Source: Hordeum vulgare subsp. vulgare
Taxonomy: Eukaryota > Streptophyta > Magnoliopsida > Poales > Poaceae
Reading direction: 5' to 3'
NCBI RefSeq assembly: GCF_904849725.1
Contig: NC_058522.1
Location: 334,929,029 to 334,993,028, forward strand
DNA length: 64,000 bases
Below, piece by piece: positions 55,183 to 64,000 of this stretch. The position numbers and the translations under genes were made by a program. The notes under the pieces were generated by a model. The model searched no databases. It was not told the DNA's origin and was given only the letters and a program-made list of their open reading frames with translations. How positions within the stretch are numbered: position 1 is the first letter of the stretch; every line of letters starts with the position of its first letter.

Positions 55183-56333
55183 CTAACCATTTTTGGAATC
55201 CGGGCCCACCGTCGCTTCTCCATAGCTCGTAGGTTCATCGTTGTCCAACAACATGACTGATAAGACAGGGTTATCATACCATTCAGGAGTAGTACGTGCC
55301 CTCGTCGGCCTATGAGGTTCGACGACAACTTCATCTGAAGCTACATGATCATCATCATCAGCTTCCTCTTCAACTGATGTAGGTTGCACAGAAACATCAT
55401 TCTGTGTTGCGCTACTCTCGAGCTGAAGTAAAGCTTCTATAACCTCATCAAGTTCTATCTTCCTTCCACTCAATTCTTCCAAGAGAAACTCTTTCTCAAG
55501 AAAAGTTCCGTTTTTAGCAACAAACACTTTGCCTTCGGATCTGAGATCAAAGGTATAACCAACTGTCTCTTTTGGGTATCCTATGAAAATGCATTTCTCT
55601 GCTTTGGGTTCCAACTTTTTAGGCTCGAGCTTTTTGACATAAGCATCGCATCCCCAAACTTTAAGAAATGACAACTTCGGTTTCTTGCCAAACCACAGTT
55701 CATAAGGCGTCATTTCAACGGATTTTGATGGTGCCCTATTTAAAGTGAATGCAACTCTCTCTAATGAATAGCCCCAAAATGATATGGAAAGTCGGTAAGA
55801 GACATCATAGAATGCACCATATCCAATAAAGTACGATTACGACGTTCGGACACACCATTACGATGTGGTGTTCCATGCGGTGTCAACCGTGAAACAATTC
55901 CACATTGTCTTAAGTGAGTGCCAAACTCGTAACTCAAATATTCTCCTCCTCGATCAGATCGTAGGAATTTGATCTTTTTGTTACAATGATTCTGAACTTC
56001 ACTCTGAAATTGCTTGAACTTTTCAAACGTTTCAGACTTGTGTTTCACAAAGTAAATATATTCATATCTACTCAACTCATCTGTGAAGGTGAGAAAATAA
56101 CGATAACCACCGCGCGCCTCTATGCTCATTGGTCCGCACACATCGGTATGTATGATCTCCAATAAGTCACTTGTGTGCTCTCTTATTCCGGAGAACGGAG
56201 TCTTAGTCATCTTGCCCATGAGGCATGGTTCACATGTGTCAAGTGATCCAAAATCAAGTGACTCCAAAAGTCCATGAGCATGAAGTTTCTTCATGTGTTT
56301 TATACCAATATGACCTAAGCGGCAGTGCCACAA
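55183..56333 (-). pseudogene. Copia C integrase
   Basis: The zinc-binding domain has WHCRLGHIGIKHMKKLH and CEPCLMGKMTK (56330-56210). The catalytic core has D in IHTDVCGPM (about 56155), D in LRSDRGGEYLSYEF (about 55955) and E in NGVSERRNRTLLDMVHSMM (about 55860), the DDE triad. A frame change near 55760 leads to TPYELWFGKKPKLSFLKVWG, the usual C-terminal part (55713 onward). An acidic linker follows (EEEADDDDHVASDE) before RT. The catalytic residues are all present. The copy still cannot make a full product because of the break at about 55760 and those downstream. Confidence 0.93.
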
Positions 56334-56698
56334 GAAAGTGGTACTATCATTATCAACTCTACATTTTTGGCATTAATGTTATGAACATGTGTGTCATCAC
56401 TATCGAGATTCAATAAGAACAAACCCTTCACATTGGGTGCATGAAAATAAAATATATTACTCATATAAATAGAACAACCATTATTCTCTGATTTAAACAA
56501 GTAACCGTCTCACAATAATCAAGATCCAAATATAATGTTCATGCTTAACGTAGGCACTAAATTCCAATTATTCAGGTTCATCACTAATCCCGATGGTAAT
56601 TGAAGTGAGAGTGTGCCGACGGCAATTGCATCAACCTTGGAACCATTTCCCACGCACATCGTCAATTCGTCCTTCGCCAACCTCCATCTATTTCGTAG

Positions 56699-57640
56699 TT
56701 ACTGCTTTGAGTTGCAAATGTGAGCAACCGAACCGGTATCTAATACCCACGCACTACAATGAGAGTTGGTGAGGTACACATCAATAACATGTATATCAAA
56801 TATACATTGTTTGGTGTTGGCCGCCTTCTTATCAGCCAGATACTTGGGGCAGTTCCGCTTCGAGTGACTACTCCCCTTGCAATGAAAGTGCTCAGTCTCC
56901 GGCTTGGGTCCAACCTTGGGTTTCTTCGTGGGAGGGGAAACTGTTTTGCCACTCTTCTTGTAGTTACCCTTCTTACCCTTGCCGTTTTCCTTGAAACTAG
57001 TGGTTTTATTGACCATCAACACTTGATGTTCCTTTTGGATTTTTGACTCAGTGACTTTCAGCATCACAAACAGCTCGGCGACTGGTTTATTCATCCCGTC
57101 CATGTTGTAGTTCAACACAAAGCCTTTATAGCTAGGTGGCAGTGATTGAAGAACTCTGTCAGTGATTGCCTCTGGTGGGAGAACAATTCCTATCCACCCA
57201 GAATGTTAGAGTACCCATACATTCTGAGTATGTGTTCACTGACAGACCCGTTCTCCTCCATTTTGCAATCATAGAACTTATCAGAGGTTTCATACCTCTC
57301 GATCCGAGTATTATTCTCAAAGATAAACTTCAACTCGTGGAACATCTCATATGCTACATGATGTTGAAAACATCTTTGAAGTCCCGGTTCTAAGCCATAC
57401 AAAATTGCACATTGAACTACTCAGTAGTCATCCAAATGCGATTGCCAGATGTTCGTATCATCTTGGGTCGCCGGTTGGGGTGGCGCATTACCAAACGGTG
57501 CATCAATGACATAAGCATTTTGAGAAACCGAGAGCAATTCTTAGATTTCGGGCCCATTCTACAAAGTTACTTGCATCATCTTTCAGCTTGGCTTTCTCTA
57601 GGAACGCAATTAAATTCAAGGGTGCTACTGCACGAGCCAT
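56699..57640 (-). pseudogene. Copia C gag and start of protease
   Basis: Gag starts at the - strand ATG at 57640 (MARAVAPLN), directly after a TTGTAG acceptor-like word. YGLEPGLQRCFQHHVAYEMF and YETSDKFYDCKMEENGSVSE lie near 57400-57250 in another frame, and MNKPVAELFVMLKV near 57090. The region looks shortened against BARE-1-type Gag. The zinc knuckle reads HFHCKGSSHSKRNCPKYL (about 56890). The first Cys of the C-x2-C-x4-H-x4-C pattern is replaced by His. The protease motif WVLDTGSVAHICNS is at about 56755-56710. Gag would form the particle and bind RNA. Several frame changes and the knuckle change make this copy inactive. Confidence 0.88.
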
Positions 57641-58886
57641 TGATCTACAACATAAATTTGCAAAGATTACTTAGACTATTGTTCAAGATAATGAGTTTAG
57701 TTAATCATATTGCTAATAAACTCCCACTCAAATTGATATCCCTCTAGTCATTCGAGTGACACATGATCCAAATTCACCAACTCAAGTCCGATCATCACGT
57801 GAGATGAGTTGGCTTCAATGGTGAACATATCTATGTTGATCATATCTACTATATGACTCGTGTTCGACCTTTCGGTCTCTTGTGTTCCGAGGCCATGTCT
57901 GTACATTCTAGGCTCGTCAAGTTTAACCCAAGTGTTCCATATGTGCAAAACTGTCTTGCACCCGTTGTATCTGAACGTAGAGTCTATCACACCCGATCAT
58001 CACGTGGTGTCTCGAAACGACAAACTTTCGCAACGGTGCACACTCGGGGAGAACACAATTTTATCTCGAAATTTTAGTGAGGAGTCACCTTATAATTCTA
58101 CCGTCGTCCTAAGCAAAATAAGGTGCATAAAAAGGATTAACATCACATGCAGATCATAAGTGACATGATATGGCCAGGATCTTGTGCTTTTGATCTCCAT
58201 CTGCAAAGCACCGGCATGATCTCCATCGTTACCGGCATAACACCATGATCTCCATCATTGTGCTGCCATTGAGGTTGTTGCGCCAACTATGCTTGTACTA
58301 CTAAAGATACTGAACTAGCGATAAAGTAAAGCATCACCAAGCGACAAAAATAAATTAAATACAACCCTATGGCTCTTGTCGGTTGTCGTAGCATCTCCAA
58401 GTCAATATTTAACTATTACAACATGATCATCTCATACATCACATATATAACATCATGTACTTGGCCATATCATATCACATCATACCCTAGAAAAACAAAT
58501 TAGATGTCCTCTAATTTGTTGTTGCATGTTTTACATGGATGCTATGGGTATCTAGCAAGAATGATTCTTACCTACGCAAAACCACAACAGTGATATACAA
58601 GTTGCTATTTAACCTTCTCCAAGGACCGCCTTTGTCAAATCCGATTCAACTATAGTAGGAGAAACAGACACCCGCGAGCCATCTTTATGCAACAAGTTGC
58701 ATGTCAGTCGATGGAACCGGTCTCTCGTACGCGAACAAGTAAGGTTGGTCCGGACCGCTTCATCCAACAATACCACCGAATCAAGAAAAAACTAAGGAGG
58801 GAAGCAATTTGAATATCAATGCCCACAAACTCCTTTGTGTTCTACTCGATATGTCATCTACACATAGACCTAGCTCATGATGCCAC
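57641..58886 (-). other. Copia C leader with PBS and candidate intron
   Basis: On the - strand the leader starts with a PBS-like TGGCATCATGAGCTAGGTC (58885 down to 58867), a changed form of the usual TGGTATCAGAGC. A candidate intron runs 58571 down to 58487 (TAG/GTAAGAATC to TTCTAG/GGTATG). It aligns with the one in element D. No supported ORF before the gag ATG at 57640. Confidence 0.7.
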
Positions 58887-60657
58887 TGTAGGAGAACGTT
58901 GCATGCGAAACAAAAAATTCCTACGCACACACAAGATCTATCCATGTGATGACCATCTATAAGAGGAGAGATAGGATCCACATACCCTTGTAGATCGCTA
59001 AGAGGGAAACATTAATAAATGTGGTTGATGTAGTCGAACGTCTTTGCGATCCAAATCACAAGTCGTCCTGTGATCTAATCACGATCTAGTGCCGAACGAA
59101 CGGCACCTCCACGTTCAGCACACGTGCAGCTCGATGAAGATCTCCGCCTTCTTGATCCAGCAAGAGGGGCGAAGAAGTAGATGAATTCTCCAATAGCACG
59201 ACGGTGTGGCGGCGGTGTTGGAGAAGCTTATCCGGCAGGGCTATGTTGTGCACTACCGAATCAACCTACGGGGCGTGACGAACTAGTGGAGGGAGAGGGG
59301 CTGCGCTGGGGCTTGTGGTGCGGATAGCCTCTCTCCTCTCCACTATATATAGGTGGGAGGGAGGGGTGGCGCCCTAGGGAAAAATTCCTAGGGTTGGCCG
59401 GCGGCGCACAAGGGGGAGGAGTCCTCGTCCAATTCGGTTTGGTGGAGGAGGAGTCCTCCTCCTAGTGGGTTTCCGGCCCACCTTTCTATTCGGCTGAATA
59501 GGCCCATGAGGCTGGCTGCCCACCCCACCTGGGGATGGTGCTCCACTTATAGGCCTATATGGTTTCCCTCCGGGTGGATGGCCCCTCCAGATGAAACCCG
59601 GAACCCATTCGACACCCCCGTACTTTACCGGTAATGTCTGAAATCTTTCCGGAACCCGATTATACCTTTCCTATATATCCATCTTCGTCTCCGCACCATT
59701 CCGAAACTCCTTGTGACGTTCGAGATCTCATCCGGGACTCCGAACAACAATCGGTCACCAACATACATAATTTAACTATACCGAAACGTCACCGAACCTT
59801 AAGTGTGTAGACCCTGCGGGTTTGAGAACTATATAGACATGACCGAGACACTCGCCGGTCAATAACCAATAGTGGGACCTGGATGTCCATATTGTCTCCT
59901 ACATATTCTATGAATATATTTATCGGTTGAACCAATATATCAAGGATTCAGTTAATCCCGTATATTATTCCCTTTGTCCTTCGGTATGTTACTTGCCCGA
60001 AATTCGGTCGTCGGTATCTCTACACCTAGTTCAATCTCATTACCGGCAAGTCTCTTTACTCGTTCCGTAATACAAAATCCCGTGACTAACACTCAAGTCA
60101 CATTTCTTGCAAGGTTTGTTGTGATGTTGTATTACTGAGTGGGCCCTAAGATACCTCTCTGCCACACGGAGTGACAAATCTTAGTCTTGATCCATGTTAA
60201 CTCAACAAACACCTTCAAAGATACTTGTAGAGTACCTTTATAGTCACTCAGTTATGTTGTGACATTTGATACACACAAGATATTATTTCGGTGTTAGTGA
60301 GTTACATGATCTCATGGTCATTGGAACATATACTTGACATGCAGAAAACAGTAGCAATAAACTGACATGATCACATGCTACGTTCATAGTTTGGGTCTTG
60401 TCCATCACATCATTCTCCTAATGATATGATCCCATTATCAAGTGAAAACTCCTGTCTATGGTCAGGAAACCTTGACCATCTTTGATCAACGAGTTAGTCC
60501 AATAGAGGCTTACTAGGGACAGTGTGTTGTCTATGTATCCACACATGTATTTGACTTTCCATTCAATACAATTCTAGCATGGATAATAAACATAATCTTG
60601 AACAAAGAATTATAATAATAACTATTTTATTATTGCCTCTAGGGAATATTTCCAACA
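58887..60657 (-). repeat. Copia C 5' LTR
   Basis: 1771 bp. On the - strand it starts TGTTGGAAATATTCCC and ends CAACGTTCTCCTACA. A TATATATAG TATA box lies near 59344-59352. By-eye comparison with 51855-53626 shows many scattered differences, so C is not young. Confidence 0.93.
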
Positions 60658-60800
60658 AAAATTTCGTCCTCAAACTTCAGATTCACGGGGTGGGAGGCTA
60701 ACCCGAGCTCACCCCTTATCCGCAACAAGATTTGGCGCGAGGGAAATTTCCGCGCGGTCATTCCCCGCTCCGCTCCTCAGCATCCATTACCGCGCTCACC

Positions 60801-61446
60801 ATGCGCTCCGGACCTTCTTCGCCGCCATTCTTCGCCGCCATGGAAGCCTCCCAACCGGTAGATCTCGTCAGCGTGGAGGTTGCGCACGCGCAATCCCGTC
60901 CGGCGGGTCTCGTCGCCGGCCATGTCGCCCCCATCGTTGCCCAAGTCACCAACGTGCATGCCCGCAAGCGGCAAGGCAACATTGTTGTGCAGGGCGGCAT
61001 TCCGTCTGGCCAGCCGGAAGGGAAAGCACGTCGGGCGCCGCCGCAGCTGCGCGATCTGCCCGGCCGCCGGCGGGGAAGATGAGCAATGTTTCACGCGTGA
61101 AGCGGAAGAAGGTCCTACAAAAAACCCTTCGTCCACTCCCTCTGCCCCAGAGAGACGTTCCTCGATGGTGCCTTTATATGGCATTGCTTCCACCGCAAGC
61201 GAGGTGTTCGATGAAAGGGCCGGAAGGTATGCATCTTCGCTCAATTATTTTTGCTTCGATTTTTCACCATTGTGGTAGGTCGTGACGTGATGTCACTCAA
61301 TGCAACGGTGGTTCGAAGAATGTCGTTCTCGAGTTCGTGAACTTGTTGGCCACCAACGCCGTCAAGATCGATCAAGCCCCGATCGCTAGTTTCGATTACA
61401 ATGAATTGGAGGGTGGCATGGATGACCACACTGGTGAAGATGAGGT
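60801..61446 (+). pseudogene. ORF of element Y, resembling Triticeae PIF/Harbinger ORF (NAM-associated type), cut by D
   Basis: ATG at 60801 or 60840 (MEASQPVDLVSVEVAHAQ). After a frame change, TREAEEGPTKNPSSTPSAPE and ASTASEVFDERAGRYASSL (about 61095-61240) follow. After another, FVNLLATNAVKIDQAPIASF and DYNELEGGMDDHTGEDEV (about 61335-61446). Acidic words like these precede the trihelix or Myb-like and NAM-associated C-terminal domains in many Triticeae proteins linked to PIF/Harbinger elements. The DNA-binding part would come next but lies beyond inserted D, outside the window. The identification is from memory of the family and should be treated with care. Confidence 0.5.
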
Positions 61447-63239
61447 TGTTGGAAATATGCCCTAGAGGCAATAATAAAATATTTATTATTATATTTCGTG
61501 TTTCAATATAATCGTTTATTATCCATGCTATAATTGTATTGAATGGAAACACAAATGCATGTGTGGATATATAGACAAAACAATATCCCTGGTGAGCCTC
61601 TAGTTGACTAGCTTGTTGTTCAAGGATGGTTAAGGTTTCCTAGCCATAGACAAGCGTTGTCACTTGATGACGTGATCACATCATTAGGATAATGATGTGA
61701 TGGAAAAGACCCAAACTATAAATGTAGCATATGATCATGTCAGTTTGTTGCTACTGTTTTCTGCATGTCAATGTATCTCTTCCTTTGACCATGAGATCAT
61801 GCAACTCCCGGACACTGGAGGAATACCTTGTGTGTGTAAAACGTCATAACATTACTGGGTGACTATAAAGGTGCTCTACAGGTATCTCCGAAGGTGTCTG
61901 TTGGGTTGGCATGGATCAAGACTGGGATTTGTCACTCCGTGTGACGGTGAGGTATCTCGGGGCCCACTCGGTAATACAACATCGCAATAAGCCTTGCAAG
62001 AAACGTGACTAAGGAGTTAGTCACAGGATCTTGTATTATGGAATGAGTAAAGAGACTTGGAGTAACGAGATTGAACTAGGTATAGAGATACCAACAATCG
62101 AATCTCGGGCAAGTAACATACCGAAGGACAAAGGGAACTACATACGGGATTAACTGAATCCTTGACATAGAGGTTCAACCGATAAAGATCTTCGTAGAAT
62201 ATGTAGGATCAAATATGAACATTCATATCCCGCTATTGGATATTGACCGGAGAGTGTCTCGGTCATGTCTACATAGTTCTTGAACCCACAGGGTCTGCAC
62301 AGTTAAGGTTCGATGACGTTTCGGTATAGTTGAGTTATAGGTGTTGGTGACCGAAGGTTGTTTGGAGTCCCGGATGAGACCTTGGACATCATGAGGAGCT
62401 CCGGAATGGCCCGGAGGTAAAGTTTGATATATAAGAAGTCCTGTTTTGGTCACCGGAAAAGTTTCAGGCTCATCGGTAGTGTACCGGGAGTACCGGGAGG
62501 GTGCCGGGGGACCACCGGGAGGGGTGTGACGACCCTAGGGCTTGATGGTCCAAGAGAGGAGGCAAACCAGCCCCTAGTGGGCTAGCACAAGCCACCTCTA
62601 AGGTCCCATGCGGCTGGAGTGGGAGATAAGGGAAAAATTCGAAAGGTGGAAAAGGTTTCCAAGTGGAAGGGGGAATCCTGCTAGGAGTAGGATTGGAGGA
62701 GGACTCCTCCTCTCTTCCCACTTCAACCGAGCCAAAGGGGCGGCCCTAGGGCCGGCTGCCTCCCTCCTCTCCTCCTATATATAATAGAGCTTTTGAGGGT
62801 TTTTGAGACACAACAATTAGCCATGTGTTACCCTCTCTCTAGATATGTTTCTCCTCTAGTCTAGTTTTCAACGGTGATTAGGTGAAGCCCTGCTGGACTA
62901 GCACCACCACCATCGCCGTCACGCCATCGCGCTGCGAGAGAACTCATCTGCCTCTGCGCTCCCTCTTGCTGGATCAAGAAGGTGGAGATCGTCATCAAGA
63001 TGTACATGTGCTGAACGCGGAGGTGTCATCCATTCGGCACTAGATCGGGACGGATAGTGGGACGGCAGAGATTTGGATCGCGAAGACGTTCCACTACATC
63101 AACCGCATCTCTTAACGCTTCCCGCTTAGCGATCTACAAGGGTATGTGGATCCGATCTCCCTCTCATAGATGATCATCATCATGACAGATATTCGTGTGC
63201 GTAGGAAAAAATTTGTTTCCCATGCAACGTTCCCCAATA
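61447..63239 (+). repeat. Copia D 5' LTR
   Basis: 1793 bp, from TGTTGGAAATATGCCC to AACGTTCCCCAATA (final CA changed to TA). TATATATAATAG near 62776-62787 is the likely TATA box. Confidence 0.93.
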
Positions 63240-63240
63240 G

Positions 63241-63252
63241 TGGTATCAGAGC
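63241..63252 (+). other. Copia D primer binding site, initiator tRNA-Met type
   Basis: TGGTATCAGAGC, exact, one base after the LTR. Confidence 0.93.
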
Positions 63253-64000
63253 TAGGTTCATGCATAGATGATATCTCGAGTAGAATACAAAAGAGTTTGT
63301 GGGCATTGATGTTCAATTTGCTGCCCTCCTTAGTCTTTTCTTGATTCGGCGGCATTGTTGGATTGAAGCGGCCCGGACCAACATTACTCGTACGCTTACG
63401 AGAGACCGGTTTCATCGACTAACATGCAACTTGTTGCATAAAGATGACTGGCGGGTGCCTATTTCTTCAACTTTAGTTGAATTGGATTTGACCGAGGCGG
63501 TCCTTGGAGAAGGTTAAATTGCAATTTGCATATCACCGTTGTGGCTTTGCGTAAGTAAGATGAGATCATACTAGATACTCATAGCAGCCACGTAAAACAT
63601 GCAACAACAAATTAGAGGACGTCTAACTTGTGTTTTGCAGGGTATGCTTGCCATGTGATATGGCCAATAACATGATATGATATATTGGATGTATGAGATG
63701 ATCATGTTGTAATAGTTAAATATCGACTTGCACGTCGATGCTACGATAACCGGCATGAGCCATAGGGTTGTCTTTAAATTTATTTTGTGATTGCAGATGC
63801 TCTTGCTATATCGCTAGGAAGTGGCTTTAGTAGTAACAGCATAGCTAGCGCGACAACCTCGATGGCAGCACAATGATGGAGATCATGGTGTGGCGCCGGT
63901 GACGATGGAGATCATGCTGGTGCTTTGGTGATGGAGATCAAGAAGCACAAGTTCATGGCCATATCATGTCACTTTCGATTTGCATGTGATGTTAATCATT
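63253..64000 (+). other. Copia D leader with candidate intron
   Basis: No supported ORF. GCGTAA/GTAAGATG to TTTTGCAG/GGTATG gives a candidate intron at 63555-63640 (86 bp), at the same place as in C. A stronger donor GTAAGT lies four bases upstream at 63551. Confidence 0.6.

Larger units (their letters stand above)
51855..60657 (-). mobile_element. Element C: complete Copia element, BARE-1/WIS/Angela type
   Basis: On the - strand: 5' LTR (58887-60657), PBS of initiator tRNA-Met type, long leader, gag, protease, integrase, RT, RNase H, PPT, 3' LTR (51855-53626). The order integrase before RT is the Copia mark. The TSD AAAAT is exact (51850-51854, 60658-60662). LTR start TGTTGGAAATAT and gag zinc-knuckle region place it near BARE-1/WIS/Angela. 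All ORFs carry stops or shifts. Confidence 0.95.
51717..61446 (+). mobile_element. Element Y: PIF/Harbinger-like element split by Copia C and cut by Copia D
   Basis: Left end GAGCATCTCTAGCACACCCC starts directly after the TTA that ends X. It runs to 51854 and resumes after C at 60658 (with the AAAAT TSD on both sides), continuing to 61446 where D begins. The right end is outside the window. The ORF at 60801-61446 resembles ORFs found in Triticeae PIF/Harbinger-like elements. Confidence 0.7.
61447..64000 (+). mobile_element. Element D: Copia element of the same group as C, 5' part
   Basis: 5' LTR at 61447-63239, PBS at 63241, leader to the window end. It belongs to the BARE-1/WIS/Angela group and matches the leader of C. 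It inserted in the ORF of Y; GAGGT (61442-61446) should be one TSD copy. Its gag, if present, starts beyond 64000. Confidence 0.92.

Overview
The window looks like intergenic DNA of a large grass genome, most probably a Triticeae (wheat, barley, rye or Aegilops). The reasons are a BARE-1/WIS/Angela-type Copia element, Athila-like and Tat-like Ty3/gypsy elements with 1.0-1.8 kb LTRs, a hAT-type MITE, a Stowaway MITE, a small CACTA element and PIF/Harbinger-like elements. I found no intact host gene. Nearly every coding segment belongs to a mobile element, and almost all are broken by stops or frameshifts. Family names are from recognition only; superfamily calls are firmer.

Left part (1-45,760) is one nest of insertions. 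A LINE carrying a 5' inversion (42,377-45,760) was hit by Athila-like element E5 (its 3' part is 34,885-42,376). E5 was hit by Athila-like E4 (3' part 32,173-34,884). E4 was hit by a coding-poor gypsy element E3 (3' part 28,152-32,172). E3 was hit by Tat-lineage element A (1-28,151, 5' end outside). A was hit twice: Athila-like E1 (1,154-11,299, complete) lies in its gag, and non-autonomous E2 (20,502-25,817, complete) lies in exon 1 of its antisense gene. That is six layers. Every boundary has matching LTR ends, and target-site duplications can be read where both ends are in view. The LINE also holds a CACTA element (43,081-44,192) and a hAT-type MITE (44,323-44,485).

Element A has gag, protease, reverse transcriptase, a decayed first RNase H plus a second RNase H with its acidic residues, and integrase on the + strand. 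On the - strand it carries an antisense gene for which I can place five exons and four introns with consistent phases. E1 and E5 each have a short third ORF at the env position, preceded by a TATA-bearing GC-rich module that resembles the promoter region of that element's own LTR.

Middle part (45,761-51,716): low-copy-looking sequence with a 353-bp foldback, an 84-bp Stowaway MITE, a 25-base C run, microsatellites, and two related PIF/Harbinger-like elements in opposite orientations (Z 49,190-50,327; X 50,524-51,713).

Right part (51,717-64,000): a third PIF/Harbinger-like element Y begins directly after X, sharing a TTA. It was split by a complete Copia element C on the - strand (51,855-60,657, TSD AAAAT). 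Its ORF is cut again by the 5' LTR of a second Copia element D on the + strand (61,447 to the window end). C and D share a candidate intron in their leaders.
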